A DNA stretch of 64,000 bases. It comes from Artocarpus heterophyllus. Lineage: Eukaryota > Streptophyta > Magnoliopsida > Rosales > Moraceae. The DNA lies in assembly GCA_025403435.1 (NCBI GenBank), contig CM046345.1, positions 10,792,235 to 10,856,234 on the forward strand, given 5' to 3'. A model generated the notes under the pieces. It ran no database searches. It was not told the DNA's origin and worked only from the letters and a program-made list of their open reading frames with translations. Shown one piece after another: positions 35,379 through 49,700 of this stretch (positions within the stretch are counted from its first letter, which is position 1; each line of letters begins with the position of its first letter). The position numbers were made by a program, and so were the translations under genes.

Positions 35379-37130
35379 GTAATGCCTGGAAAAAAAAATT
35401 CATTTATTTAAATCTAAAATTTATTTGGATTTAAATAATAAATTTTTCTCGGTAAATTATATTTTTGTAAAAATTATGATAAAATGAAATAATTATGGAT
35501 ATTACTAGTGTTAGGATTATAAACTTTGTGGGATAAATTAGTAAGGAAAAATAAACATTAATTAAAATAAATAATCAAGCCATAGTCCAAGCAGTATCAA
35601 AATGATTAGTTGCCAGTCAAAAAAACTGATAAAAGATTTTTCTATCTAGAATTCATCAGTTGATGAATAGTATAAAAAGACACACATTAATAAAAAGAGT
35701 ACACAGTATAGTAAAATGATACTAATAAAGTACCAATACAAATTTATGAAATACTGTGTTAGAGGATAGTTAGTATGGGGAAAAGTTCATCAGTATAATT
35801 TTGGACTGCTAAAGATAATATCTGTGCAAAATTTTACATTGATATTATAGGAAAAATACAGTGTAATGCAAATTTATACTGTGTAAAAAGGTTATGGGAC
35901 CCATTACTTTAACATAAAAGGTTCAAATCTTGCCACCCATACTATTGAGACACTCAACAGCTCTTGGTGGTGGAGACAAGGAATTTTATTTCATTTTTGC
36001 CCCAAAGTTAAGAAAAATTACAAAATAGCCCAAAATAGTAAGCTTTTAAAAAGAAAAAGGTAGTTAAAAAATTTCAAAAAAAAACTCTCTTTTCTTCTCC
36101 CAACACAACTAGAGGCCATAACCTATTCTCTCAAAATTTTCTTTCAAAGTTTATCAAAGAAACCACTTCTAAGAAAGTCCAAGAACAAAATCAAGTTTTA
36201 ATTTAAGGTAAATCTTAACTTTTTCTCTTTCTTTGAGTTTTTCTTCTTGGTTTTTGGAAGGAGTTTTGATGAGAAATTTACCATGGTTCATGCTAAGGGA
36301 TATTGCCAAGGACAAGCTTAAGTGGAGGACTACAAAGTTCACTAAGGAAAACTTTGGGTAAACCCTAAACTAAGCTTTAGGAATTTTTTTTTTCTTTCTT
36401 TTGAAAATTTGTAATGTAATAGAGACTATGGCAAGCTTATGTCTTGTGGTATAGTGATGTGGTTTTTAAGCTTAAAAATCCTTAATTTGGAAGTATAGCC
36501 CAAAAAAAAAAAAAAGAAAGTTTAGGGGATTTAAATGCAATTAAGGATTTTGATGGGTTTGGAGGTAACTAAGTTTTTTGGAAAGATTTTGGTGTTGCCC
36601 AGCATAGTGGAAGTGACAATTTTTGTGAACAAAAATTTGTAAACTTTTTAGGGGTAAAATTATAAAGTTTTATTTTAGGAGCAGTTTTAAAAAAAAAGGC
36701 CTAAAACACCCCTATACAATCCGAATTTGAAGAAAGTTAAAACATGAAAATTGTAGAGCTAATCGAAACGATTAAGAAACATGGACGGTTTATGAAAATT
36801 TTGCATTATGAATTTTTGAAGTTTTTAAACCATAAATTTCTTTAAAAAATAAAAAAAAGATAGAAAAGTTTTTTTTTTTTTTTTTTTTTAAAGTTATGGA
36901 TTCTAGAACTCAGGGATTTTAAAACCTGTTTGGGAAAAAATTATTTGAATCTAAAGATGTAAAATGGTCGATTTTGATATCAGGGTCGAAATCGTTAAAT
37001 TTTCATAAACAAAAGTAAAATGCAAAGAATGAGTTTTTACCATAAAACGGTCAATGGAGTTTCAAACTCATTATCATTGTTTTAGACATAACAAAACATA
37101 AGTTTTAAATGATGAATGTAAATTAAAAAA
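35379..37130 (+). mobile_element. possible gypsy LTR-derived sequence
   Basis: Starts with TGTAATGCCTGG, like the 5' edge of plant gypsy LTRs, and contains a CT-rich leader-like part near 36085-36200 followed by GGTAAATC. No matching 3' edge or coding region was found; sequence of the same texture continues into the tandem repeat that follows. Low certainty. Confidence 0.35.
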
Positions 37131-38420
37131 TTTTTAAAGACCCGTCAAGGACAAAAAATGTCATTTTTAGCAAAAACGACTAAACAGACCCCAAAACCCT
37201 AAAAATAGGAAAATGCCCATAGTGGAAAACTTTTGCCCTAGGTTTAAGGATGACGAGAAGGTGTCAGTAGATAAGCAAATAAGTTTCGTTATGCTTAAGT
37301 TTTTTTTAAAAAAAAAAGACCCCGCTAATAACCAAAGTTGGTAGTTAGTGCTTATGTTAGCTATCGACAAATAGGTCGATATTAAATAAGATTGCTAATA
37401 AAAGGAAATTGTCCAAATAGGACATGAGGGCAATTCCTAAAGGAAATGAGGGGAAATTTTGATAAAGTATGGTACAAATAGCTGGTAAGTATCAAATCCC
37501 ATCTATAGTGTGGATAATAATAATGTTCTTTTAAGGAAAAGTTTATCGTAAAAAAAGAGAATTACTTTGATAGTATGCTCAATTCAAATTAGTTAAGCAT
37601 CATGCAAGATATGACCCTATAATCTAAAGAACAGGTAAAGGATATACTATAGTGCATAAGAAAGTGCTACGGTCTCGGTGTTACGACGACCATTATGGGT
37701 ATTTGGTGCAAAAACTTGGGCCCTAGTTAAGTTAAGTATAAGTTATGATGAAAGTTCATAAATAAGAATAATTGGATCATGCAAGTACTAGAGAATTCAT
37801 CTTGTGGGTTATGTTTGGTCTTACTGGATAATAGCTCACTTAGTTATTCATATTATAGGAAATCTAGGGAAGAAGCCAGAATAGTATTAATATGGAGCTA
37901 ACTATAGTGGATGGACAATTGTATAGATAGGGTATAGATGCCGCTGCAGTAAAGCTTCCGCTATACATATACATATATATATATTTTGGTAATGATGAAT
38001 ATACAATATTGAAAAAAATATATTGGACAAGTGATGTTACGGCATGTTAATTAAGCAAATGTAATGAAACTTTTGTAAATAACTACGGTTAAATGGATAG
38101 TAATGTTTTAAACTTAAAGTATAATGTTATAATGTGTGTATTTTTCAGATTTTAAACAAAAGGTCAAATGAGCAAAGGAATGCTTAGCTATGATTCATAA
38201 AAAAATAGATTTTGATAAAAGACAATTGGCATAGCCCGTTGCAATATTTTGGTATACATGTTTTTTGGTTGCAATAGATTAGGAGACTCTTTGAGATAGC
38301 GTAATGACATTATCTACTTTCCCAATAGACTTGTCTTAAGTTTGACAAGAATAACTATTTGCTCAAAATATTAACTTCCAATAAACAAAAAATAAATAAA
38401 TAAAAATAAAAGATTAGTAG

Positions 38421-38587
38421 AGTGTTTGACAACCTTGGTTCAAAGTTTGAACCATTTTTAATTCAAAACAGTGTAGTATATGAGAACTTTATATTATAAC
38501 TTATTTGTGTTTTACACTGTAACACATGAGAGTTCTAAACTGTTTGAGTTCAAACCGTTATTTGAATCAAGTTTCGCAAACACCTTA
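38421..38587. mobile_element. MITE-like element (family A), in copy A
   Basis: Begins AGTGTTTGACAACC and ends GTTTCGCAAACACCTT, imperfect inverted ends; AT-rich core with the degenerate GAACTTTATATTATAA block. Its counterpart is at 42577-42743. Confidence 0.55.
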
Positions 38588-40449
38588 TAAGCTAATCTAC
38601 GATTAAGGCCAACTGCGATAAACCTCACTTAACCAAAACAGAATGGACAAAGATATTTTTTTAGATGTGTTAAGATAGATGGCCTTAAAGTATTTGCAGT
38701 TTTTGTAATGGACATATTTGTAAATAAATAAAGTGAATTTTATTATATTTGGTGTATGTGTTTTGAATGCTTTATGAATATCATTAAAATTTCATAATAA
38801 TCTATGTGACCTTGAATATTGTATATAAGTGTTATATATAAGAATATAATATTGAAGGATAATAATTAAAATAATCAGTAACAAATAATCAATTATTACT
38901 AACTGTTCAATTAAAATGTGGAATATTTAATTAAGTTTACTAATGCGAGTCATTTTTATTAGAACGGTTTTATTCGAACCATTAATGTAGTGAGTCATTA
39001 AATAAATGCACTGAGCATAATGTGATTATTTAGGACTATTACATGGTGTGATATGAACGATTAAATAATTTCCATCAGAATATAGCAAGTTCTAATCATA
39101 TAAATCAATCAATGAAAAAGAACCGCTTACCGAGGAATAGAAAGAGAGGATGGTCATATATAAGATGATCTTAATCATGAGTTATTAGCATACTCTTATT
39201 TATAGAATTATACCTTTTGATTTATTCAGTATAAGTTCAAGCATCTACTCCTATTGCTTATATTTTAGAGGCATAACAAAATAAGTAGCTAAAAATGTTA
39301 ATAATACAAGATGGAATCTATTCATTCTCTAATGAGAAACAGATAAATAATTTTTTTAAGTATTGACTTAGGTCTTCAATAATATAAGCACTCAATTCGT
39401 GATTAAATTCATGATTTATTATTTATTGAATTAATGGCACTCAAGGATAAATAAGTAACTAAAGAGGTTAATGGATTTTACCTAACTCTAATTATGACTT
39501 ATTTATAGATGTTTAATTCAAATGCAATGACCATATCAAATGGATGACTCTAAGAAATGAGTAATTATATCTATAATTTCAAGAGTGCAATTCTAAGTTT
39601 AAAGTGGAGTAACATTGGAATTAATAGAAAAGTAATATAATAATTAAAGAGTAATTGATATACAGGTTTTATTGGAGCTATGAAATTATTGGTCCATTAG
39701 TCCTTCGTCATTTTTGTAATTACTGTTTGGACAAGTGAAATTATTGTTTTAATTTATTAATTTAGAATTATAAAATTCTAAATTGAATATCACTTAAAAT
39801 AAATTAATTATGAATTAATTTATAATTATTAAATAATAAGACTATGTAATAATAAATAATAATTAATTTTAGAAGGCATGATGGATCCCACCTATTGTGT
39901 GTAGTGCATTTTGTTGCAGGGAAAGGTTCTTTATGCAGTCCAAAGCTTGTTCACTAAGTTTTTATATTTAAAATTTCTATTTTTTGGATAAATGTAATTT
40001 AATTCAAATTTTAAAGGTTAAATTTGGAAACAAATGAGATTAAATAACAAACATTTTTCCTTCTTACATAGTTTGATGATTAGCGCCATATGTACAAAAA
40101 ATCTCTTTGTGTGTGGTGCCACATGCAATATAAGAAAAGAGAATAATTTCTCTTTTATTTAAATTAAATATTTGATATTTAGAAATTAAAATAAAGGAAA
40201 CTTTTAGAATTAATTGAGTCTCTCATTTTTCTATAAATAGAGGTTTCCTCTATTTATTCTACACACGATCAAGAGTTTTGGTTAGATTGCTAAAATTTTG
40301 CCATCCCACAACCTACTTTGCTTATGCTTTGAAAGTAGTGGGTGACAAAAGAGAGTGAGTTGTCTTTAGAACTTGATTCCTTCTACGCCCACACGTATGT
40401 CCATCCAATATAGAGGACTAGGCAAGGAAGATGTTGTTTTCATTTATAA

Positions 40450-40592
40450 CCTGTTTGGTATTAATTAATTCTAACTAACTTTCCAGTTAGAAATAGTGTG
40501 AAGCTCTCACATGTTACATTAAAAGTAAAAAAATTACTATAGTATAAAGCTCTCACATGCTATAGTGTTTGCAACATGTGAAACATCCTATT
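40450..40592. mobile_element. MITE-like element (family A), in copy A
   Basis: Begins CCTGTTTGGTATT and ends GTGAAACATCCTA; carries two copies of the core AGCTCTCACATG. Its counterpart is at 44588-44730. Confidence 0.55.
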
Positions 40593-42249
40593 AGAGAAAT
40601 GTGATCTCTGGTAGAAGTTTTTTGTCTTAATTGTTTCAACTGGTAAGCACAAATTATATATATATAGTTAGCATTAAATTAATATAGTTTATATAGAAAC
40701 TTTTTGTTATATATGTTTCCTAGCGTGATCACGTTTCTGCTATTTTTTCGAAAACCAGACACTGATCACTGCCAACTTTTTCTTCAATAGTGGAATAGCT
40801 GGCCCAACCCTATGTAATTGCTTCACCTTTTTTGTTTTTTCTATTTTCTTTTCTTCAATCCTTGTTAGGATTTTCTGAGTGTTGCAAAGCCCTTCACAAA
40901 AAAATCCAAGTCTAATTAAAGACAGGAGAAGGAAAAATGGTCCTCTTCACCTTTTTTTTTCTTTTTTTTTTTTCTCATAGCCTGACATTTTTTTTAAAGT
41001 ATAGCCTGACATTTTTACACCATTCATTTTTAGCAATCAGTACAGGGATTCCTCATAATATCCTACGATGCATACATGATTGCAAAACAAGTTCTTTTTT
41101 TTCTCTCTCTCTCTGTCGTTCCATATCAAGGTTGCGAAAATGCACCATATCCCTACGATGCATACATGAGTTCCATATCAAAAAGTTTTAAAAGACCCAT
41201 CAAGGACAAAAAATATCATTTTTAGAAAAAATGACTAAACGGACCCCAAAACCCTAAAAATAGGAAAATGCCCATAGTGGAAAACTTTTGCCCTAGGTTT
41301 AAGGATGACAAGAAGGTGTCAGTAGATAAGCAAATAAGTTTAGTTATGCTTAAGTTTTTTTTTTTTTAAAAAAAAAAAAGACCCTGCTAATAACCAAAGT
41401 TGGTAGTTAGTGCTTATGTTAGCTATTGACAAATAGGTCGATATTAAGTAAGATTGCTAATAAAGGGAAATTGTCCAAATAGGACATGAGGGCAATTCCT
41501 AAAGGAAACGAGGGGAAAAATTGATAAAGTATGGTACAAATAGCTGGTAAGTATCAAATCCCATCTATAGTGTGGATAGTAATAATGTTCTTTTAAGGAA
41601 AAGTTTATCGTAAAAAAAGAGAATTACTTTGATAGTATGCTCAATTCAAATTAGTTAAGCATCATGCATGATATGACCTCATAATCTAAAGAACAGGTAA
41701 AGGATACACTATAGTACATAAGAAAGTGTTGCATTAACCTTCCGACGCAAAGGGAATTCTAAGGAATGATATGGTCTCGGTGTTACGACGACCATTATGG
41801 GTATTTGGTGCAAAAACTTAGGTCCTAGTTAAGTTAAATATACGTTATGATGAAAGTTCATGAATAAGAATAATTGGATCATGCAAGTACTAAAGAATTC
41901 ATCTTGTGGGTTATGTTTGGTCTTATTGTACAATAGCACACTTAGTTATTCATATTATAGGAAATACAGGGAAGAGGCCAGAATAGTATTAATATGGAGC
42001 TAACTATGGTGGATGGATAATTGTATAGATAGGGTATAGATGCCGCTGCAGTAAAGCTTCCGCTATACATACATATATATATATATATTTTTTTTTGGTA
42101 ATGACGAATAAACAATATTGAAAAAAAATATATTGGACAAGTTATGTTACGGCATGTTAATTAAGCAAATGTAATGAAATTTTTGTAAATAACTACGGTT
42201 AAATGGATAGTATTGTTTTAAACTTAAAGTATAATGTTATGATTCTAGA

Positions 42250-42252
<3 letters not shown>

Positions 42253-42285
<33 letters not shown>
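42253..42285. repeat. AT microsatellite in copy B only
   Basis: About 16 TA units, absent from the matching place in copy A (near 38130). Confidence 0.9.
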
Positions 42286-42288
<3 letters not shown>

Positions 42289-42576
42289 GTGTGTATTTTT
42301 CAGACTTTAAACAAAACGTCAAATGAGCAAAGGAATGCTTAGCTATGATTCATAAAAAAAACAGATTTTGATAAAAGACAATTGGCATAGCCCGTTGCAA
42401 TATTTTGGCATACATGTTTTTTTGTTGCAATAGATTAGGAGACTCTTTGAGATAGCGTAATGACATTATCTACTTTCCTAATAGACTTGTATTAAGTTTG
42501 ACAAGAATAACTATTTGCTCAAAAGATTAACTTCCAATAAACAAAAAATAAATATATAAAAATAAAAGATTAGTGG

Positions 42577-42743
42577 AGTGTTTGACAACCTTGGTTCAAA
42601 GTTTGAACCATTTTTGGTTCAAAACAGTGTAGCATATGAGAACTTTATATTATAACTCATTTGTGTTTTACACTGTAATACATGAGAGCTCTAAACTATT
42701 TGAGTACAAACTGTTATTTGAATCAAGTTTCGCAAACACCTTA
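42577..42743. mobile_element. MITE-like element (family A), in copy B
   Basis: Counterpart of 38421-38587 carried along by the tandem duplication. Confidence 0.55.
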
Positions 42744-44587
42744 TATGCTAATCTACATTTAAGGCCAACTGTAATAAAGCTCACTTAACCAAAACAGAAT
42801 GGACAAAGATATTTTTTTAGATGTGTTAAGATAGATGGCCTTAAAGTATTTGCAGTTTTTGTAATGGACATATTTTGTAAATAAATAAAGTGAATTTCAT
42901 TATATTTGGTGTATGTGTTTTGATTGCTTTATGAAATCATTAAAATTTTATAATAATCTATGTGACCTTTTATATTGTATATAAGTGTTATATATAAAAA
43001 GATAATATTTAAAGATAATAATTAAAATAATCAGTAACATATAATCAATTATTATTAACTGTTCAATTAAAGTGTGGAATATTTAATTAAGTGTTACTAA
43101 TGCGAGTCATTTTCGTTAAAACGGTTTTGTTCGAACCATTAATGTAGTGAGTCATTAAATAAATGCACTGAGCATAATGTGATTATTTAGGACTATTACA
43201 TGGTGTGATATGAATGATTAAATAATTTCCATCAAAATATAGCAAGTTCTAATCATATAAACCAATCAATGAAAAAGAACCGCTTACCGAGGAATAGAAA
43301 GGGAGGATGGTCATATATAAGATGATCTTAATCGTGAGTTATTAGCAGACTCCTATTTATAGAATTATGCACTTTGATTTATTCAGTATAACTTCAAGCA
43401 TCTACTCCTATTGCTTATATTTTAGAGGCATAACAAAATAAGTAGCTGAAAATGTTAATATTACAAGATGGAATCCATTGCTTCTCTAACGAGAAGCAGA
43501 TAAATAATTCTTTTGAGTATTGATTTAGGTCTTAAATAATATAAGCACTCAATTCGTGATTAAATTCATGAATTTATTATTTATTGAATTAATGGCACTC
43601 AAGGATAAATAAGTAACTAAAGAGGTTAACGGATTTTAACTAACTCTAATTATGAATTATTTATAGATGTTTAATTCAAATGCAATGACCATATCAAATG
43701 GATGACTCTAAAAAATGAGTAATTATATCTATAATTTCAAGAGTGCAATTCTAAGTTTAAAGTGGAGTAACATTGGAATTAATAGAAAAGTAATATACTA
43801 ATTAAAGAGTAATTAATATACAGGTTTTATTGGAGCTATGAAATTATTGGTCCATTAGTCCTTCATCATTCTTGTAATTACTGTTTGAACAAGTGAAATT
43901 ATTGTTTTAATTTATTAATTTAGAATTATAAAATTCTAAATTGAATATCACTTAAAATAAATTAATTATGAATTAATTTATAATTATTAAATAATAAGAC
44001 TATGTAATAATAAATAATAATTAATTTTAGAAGGCACGATGGATCCCACCTATTGTGTGTAGTGCATTTTGTTGCAGGGAAAGGTTCTTTATGCAATCCA
44101 AAGCTTGTTCATTAAGTTTTTATATTTAAAATTTCTATTTTTGGTTAAATGTAATTTAATTCAAATTTTAAAGGTTAAATTTGGAAACAAATGAGATTGA
44201 ATAACAAACATTTTTCCTTCTTACACAGTTTGATGATTAGCTCCATATGTACAAAAAGTCTCTCTGTGTGTGGCGCCACATGCAATATAAGAAAAGAGAA
44301 TAATTTCTCTTTATTTAAATTAAATATTTGATATTTAAAAATTAAAATAAAAGAAACTTTTAGAATTAATTGAGTCTCTTATTTTCTATAAATAGAGGTA
44401 CCCGATCAAGAGTCTTGGTTAGATTGCTAAAATTCTGCCATCCCATGACCTACTTTGCTCATGCTTTGAAATTAGTGGGTGACAAAAGAGAGTGAGTTGT
44501 CTTTAGAACTTGATTCCTTCTACGCCCACACGTATGTCCATTCGATATAGAGGACTAGGCGAGGAAGATGATGTTTTCATTTATAAC

Positions 44588-44730
44588 ATGTTTGGTATTA
44601 ATTAGTTCTAACTAACTTTTCAGTTAGAAATAGTGTGAAGCTTTCATATGTTACAGTAAAAGCAAAAAAGTTGTTATAGTATGAAGCTCTCACATGCTAT
44701 AATATTTATAGCGTGTGAAACATCCTATTA
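44588..44730. mobile_element. MITE-like element (family A), in copy B
   Basis: Counterpart of 40450-40592, with a few substitutions in the core. Confidence 0.55.
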
Positions 44731-45319
44731 GAGAAATGTGATCTCTAGTAGAAGTTTTTTATCCTAAATGCTTCAACCGGTAAGCACAAATTATATATAT
44801 TTATAGTTAGCATTAAATTAATATAGTTTATATAGAAAATTCTTGTTATATACGTTTCCTAACGTGATCACGTTTCTGCTATTTTTTCGAAAACCAGACA
44901 CTGATCACTACCAACTTTTTCTTCAATAGTGGAATGGCTGGCCCAACCTTATTTAATTGCTTCGTCTTTTTTGTTTTTTCTATTTTCTTTTCTTTAATCC
45001 TTGTTAGGATTTTCTGCTTCCTGAGCTACCCTTTGGAGTGTTGCAAAGCCCTTCACACAAAAATCCAAATCTAATTAAAGACTGGAGAAATACAAATTGT
45101 CCTCTTGACCTTTTTTTTTTCTTTTTTCTTTTTCTCATAGCCTGACATTTTTTTTTGAAGTGTAGCCTGACATTTTTACACCATTAATTTTTAGCAATCA
45201 TTACAGGGATTCCTCATAATATCCTACGATGCATTACACGATTGCAAAACAAGTTCTTTTTCTTTTTTTTTCTCTGTTGTTCCATAGCAAGGTTGCCAAA
45301 ATGCACCATGTCCCTTCGG

Positions 45320-45615
45320 TGTTGGATGGGGTTATAATATAGCCTTAGCTTTACGGCCAATTTTAGTCCATTTTTGTAGGTTTTTTTTTTTTTCTGTCTA
45401 ATTTCTCTCGTTGATATGTTCAAATGATTCTTGAAAAACAGAAAGGATTCTGAGTTTTTTTTTTTTTTTTTTTTTTGGGTTGAAAAGAGATAAGATTCGA
45501 GCTGTTTTCAAGTAACGACTTTCCCTCAGTTGTCCTTTACTTGGACTCGTAAAGAAAATTGATGACATAATTGATGTAGTTGAAATCTAATAAAAAAAAT
45601 AAAAGAATCTTTAGG

Positions 45616-45651
<36 letters not shown>

Positions 45652-46403
45652 AATGAGTTCTCCTAATGCTCTCTATTTCTACTTTTTGGCGCTTTTTTTT
45701 TTTGTTCTTTTCTCTTTTTTCTTATTTTTTCTCATGCTTGCTTTCATTTTCAAGAAAGGAGAAAAAAAGATCAAGCAGTGAAAAAGAAAAAAAAAAAAAA
45801 CAGTTGTTTATAAGAGATTGATAGCGAAACAGCGTTGAAAAAGAAAATTGAATACCAAAACGGCGTTAAAAAAGAAAAAAGATCCAAGTAAAAGACAAAA
45901 ATAGACAAATAGAGCTAAAAAAATTTAAAAAAAATAAAAAAAAAGCAAAATAAACAAAGGTAAGAAAAAGGGTAAATAAGATTAGTAAAAAAAAAAAGAA
46001 AAGAAAAAAAGAAAAAAAAAGCACCAAAACGATGCATGTAGAACAACGAAAATAAACAGTAAAAAAGGTCCTTTTGTAAACGCAGGCCAAGGACAGTCCT
46101 AATCGAACAAAAAATGTTTGTTACACCCTTATAACTATCAATTCTAACTATAAAATTTTTAAAATAAAAAATAAAAAATTAATACATTATAAAGCTTTAA
46201 TATAATATAATTTTTAAATTTAAATTCTTAATTAGAAAATTTTTTAAACTTAAAATTTCAGACGACCAGTTAAATTTTTATAAGACATTAAAATATTTTA
46301 TTGTCATATAAAAATATTTTCATTGAAGTGGCTTTTTTTTTAGTTCAAATTGTTTCCTGTCTCTGTAAGATTTTTCATATCCTTTTACAGTATTTTCAAT
46401 TAA
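45320..46403. other. low-complexity upstream region of the HPP gene
   Basis: A 22-base T run at 45457-45477, a TA repeat at 45621-45647, and a long A/G-rich tract at about 45770-46020 on the plus strand. Minus-strand frames here (45214-45423, 45866-46090) are by-products of the homopolymers. Confidence 0.6.
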
Positions 46404-46410
46404 ATGACTT

Positions 46411-46418
46411 TATATAAA
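46411..46418 (+). promoter_or_regulatory. TATA box of the HPP gene
   Basis: TATATAAA about 310 bases before the ATG. The predicted leader contains a CT repeat at about 46569-46603, as common in plant 5' leaders. Confidence 0.5.
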
Positions 46419-46721
46419 CAGAAACTTTTTTTTCAGAAAAAGATTTTCAATAAAAGAAAAACAAGTGCTTATTTATCCAACCAGAGGACCCTTGGGACTC
46501 CCCAAAAGCCCACCATCTCAAACAAACCACAACTGGTTTTTCAACGCCTCAATAGCATACTACCCGCACGCACATCTCTCTCTCTCCTCTCTCTCTCTCT
46601 CTTCCCTGCATTCAATAATAGATTCCTTGTCACCTACAGGAGCATCCTGAAAGGCATTAAAAAGCTTTCAAAAAAAAAAAAAAAAGAGAAAAGAAAAGAA
46701 AAATCAGGAAGAAGTGGATCT

Positions 46722-49700
46722 ATGAAAAATATGGGCACGCAATTGAGAAGCATAACCAGTACCCATCACTACTTTCATGCCCTTAGTAAAGGCTATTCTT
46801 CTTTGTCACCACAAACGACATCATTACAGTCGTTTTCTTCACCCACCACTAGCTCGTTGCTGTTCAAGAAGAGGAATAATTCTCTCAAAACAGGTGAAAA
46901 CGACGCTGTTAGAGGCGTCGTTGGAAGGCAAGGAAGGAGATATTATTATGGGATTGTGGCGTCAAGCAACGTCGGAGCGGCGCCGTTTTGGGATGGCTGG
47001 ACACCGGAAAAGGCTTCCTCTGCTCCTTCCCTCAGCGACATCCTTTGGCCCTCTTCAGGTTAGAAATTTTTATTAAAATGTTTAATTCATTTTCAAATTA
47101 GTGCATTTTAATTTTAAGAGCTTAAAAAAAAAAGGATAAAATTTTAGAAAATTGATCTTTCGGTGGACTTGTCTTTCAAATATGGTGGAACCTGTTTCTT
47201 TCTTCTAAGCAACGCTGTCTTTTTTTGGGCCCCAACCCAACTTAAATGTGGAAGTCAGCTTGGGAAAAGTGAAAGAAAATGTCATCATAATTGTAAGGAT
47301 ATAAAGTTTTGAGAATTAGGATAGAATATAAAAATATATATATATTATCTGTTGGACATAATTTATTATCATAATGCATCAAATTATATAGGATTAAAAT
47401 AAATATCATATATTGGTAGAATTTATTTGACAGTTTATGTTTGGCTCACTGAAAAAAAAAAAAAATCAAATTCGAACCGGTTCTATTACAGTATTTTCTT
47501 TGATAAAATTTAAATTGTTACTCTGCGGTTCAAGCTTTCTGTGTCTATCTGTTGACAAGATATTTATGAGAATTTTTCTGTCAAAAAAAAAAAAACATGG
47601 CAATTGAGAAAATTATTGACACTAGCTGTGATGCCCATAGTTTGGACTCATAATTTGTATCCAATGATAAAATTTGGTTATGGCTTGCCCACGATTCTAC
47701 GCTGAATTGGCGAATTATTGGTGTAAGAGTAATAATTGAGAAAAAAAATTGAATTATCTTATGTATGTGCAGTTTGGTTGATTTGAATCTTGAATGTTCC
47801 TTATAATAGGGGCCTTTGCGGCAATGGCATTGTTGGGAAAGATGGACCAAATATTGGCACCAAAAGGAGTTTCAATGACAATTGCGCCCTTAGGAGCTGT
47901 TTGCGCTGTCCTATTTGCCACACCATCCTCTCCTGGTGCTAGGGTACTTTGCTCTGTGGCCCATATATAGTAGATTATCCTAAACCAAAGTCTTAAATCA
48001 AATTAAAAAGTTTTGAATGGTTCAATTTCAAACCATTTTTGCTACAGTATTTTCTCCTTAAAGAATTTAAATTGCTACAGTATTTTATATTAAAACTTTT
48101 GGTTGAAATCATGTTTTCAAATGCTGGTCTTTTATGTGTGTATATATACGTACATTTCTTTTAGATAGTGCCAGTCTTGACCATGAAATATAATGTAGGA
48201 GGGCAATGCTTTCCATTGCTTAGAATTTATCTTATGTGTTTTGGCAATAAGATATGAAAATTTGAATTATGTTTTCCAATCCAGTAACTGATGATATATA
48301 TATACTCATTCCTCAATAACTGTATGAAAAGAAATGCAGTGATCACTTCTTCAAGAATATTACTGTACATTTCTATTTAAATCCATTTCCTGCATATCAG
48401 TACAAACTCTACAATGAGAAGGAACTTTTAATCCTGCCCGCTCAATAAACAATTTGAAGGGGCATAATATAATTTTTAGTCCCCAAATTTCAATTTGATT
48501 GCTGACTTTTAAAGCATCTCATGATGAGTCCCTATGATCTATTACTACTTCTGTCTGTCTAACTGTTAAATTCTTGACAAATAAAGCAGGTGAGGACCAA
48601 GCGCACTTTAGTGAGAAAATTCTGTAATTGTACATATTAGACACAACAGTTAAAAGGAATTCTTGCCTTTTTCTGTTGATATTTTAAAATGGACAAAATG
48701 ATGAACTTGGGACAATTTGGTAGATCATGAGTTTATTCGAAAGTCATGGACCAAAATAAGATTTGACATAGTTTTGCAAGTAAAATGAGTAGTTCGTTCT
48801 TTGCGGGTACCACAAATAGTACATTTGTTACCTAGGTTTATTTCCTTGACATGAATTTGGCTAAACCAAACTTTCACTTCTGTCATGCTGCAGAAGTATA
48901 ACATGTTCATGTCCCAAATCGGTTGTGCAGCCACTGGTGTTCTAGCGCTCTCTATATTCGGTCCAGGATGGCTCGCTAGGAGCGCTGCACTTGCTGCTTC
49001 CATAGCCTTCATGATCTTCACGCGTTCTACTCATCCACCAGGTATCATTATACTAGCTTCCTGAAAATCTCATCTTTTAGTGCTTGCAACATAGCACTTC
49101 TTGATGTGCTAGTGACACAATTGATGTTATGGTCTATGCAGCTGCAAGCTTGCCGATATTGTTCATCGATGGAGCTAAGTTGCATCACTTAAATCTCTGG
49201 TATGCTTTGTTCCCTGGTGCTGCTGGCTGTGTCCTCCTCTGTTTGATTGTAAGTTAATTTTCTTCCAAGTTATGTTAAATTGCAAGGAACACTTTTACTT
49301 TGTGGAACTGATATTAATAACAGCAGCAGATCAGGTACTTGGTAACTAAAGAAGCAAAAATTTTAGTTCATGACTTCATGCATCCAGTTAGATGGAGTAC
49401 ATTGCTGAATCTCAGGAAGCTATATATTAATCTTAGAACTAAAATTTCATATTATTATAAACTTTCTGACATATCACAAAGACACCTGATCTCAGGAAAC
49501 TAAAATTTTTTGGAGGCAGCAGTTTGTAAAAAGTGGCCGTTCCTGATCGTTCCGTAGTCATTTTGTAAATAAAAATTTTTAGACAGATAATTTTTGAGAG
49601 CTTTGTCAAGGAGAGACAAAACTGTAAAGCAGTCCCCGATTCCTCTTATTGGAGAACTAGTCTAGTAGAAAGAATATTGACCGGCGAATTTCGATAGATA

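Larger units (their letters stand above)
37131..41158. repeat. direct tandem duplication, copy A (about 4.05 kb)
   Basis: Aligns end to end with 41190-45319, head to tail, at roughly 95% by eye. No gene is present. It contains LTR-like sequence, two MITE-like insertions (38421-38587, 40450-40592) and a promoter-like CTATAAATAGAGG at about 40239 followed by a leader-like stretch, suggesting a buried copia-type LTR. Confidence 0.9.
41190..45319. repeat. direct tandem duplication, copy B
   Basis: Second copy of 37131-41158. Differences include a 40-base insertion near 41729-41770, an AT microsatellite at 42253-42285, and loss of about 20 bases around 44398. The shared age of the MITEs in both copies shows that they were there before the duplication. 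Confidence 0.9.

Noticed and set aside
46404..46721. N-terminal extension of the HPP frame
   Set aside because: The earlier start at 46404 lies before the predicted TATA box, and the translation is a CT/A-rich leader; ATG 46722 begins a proper transit-peptide-like sequence.
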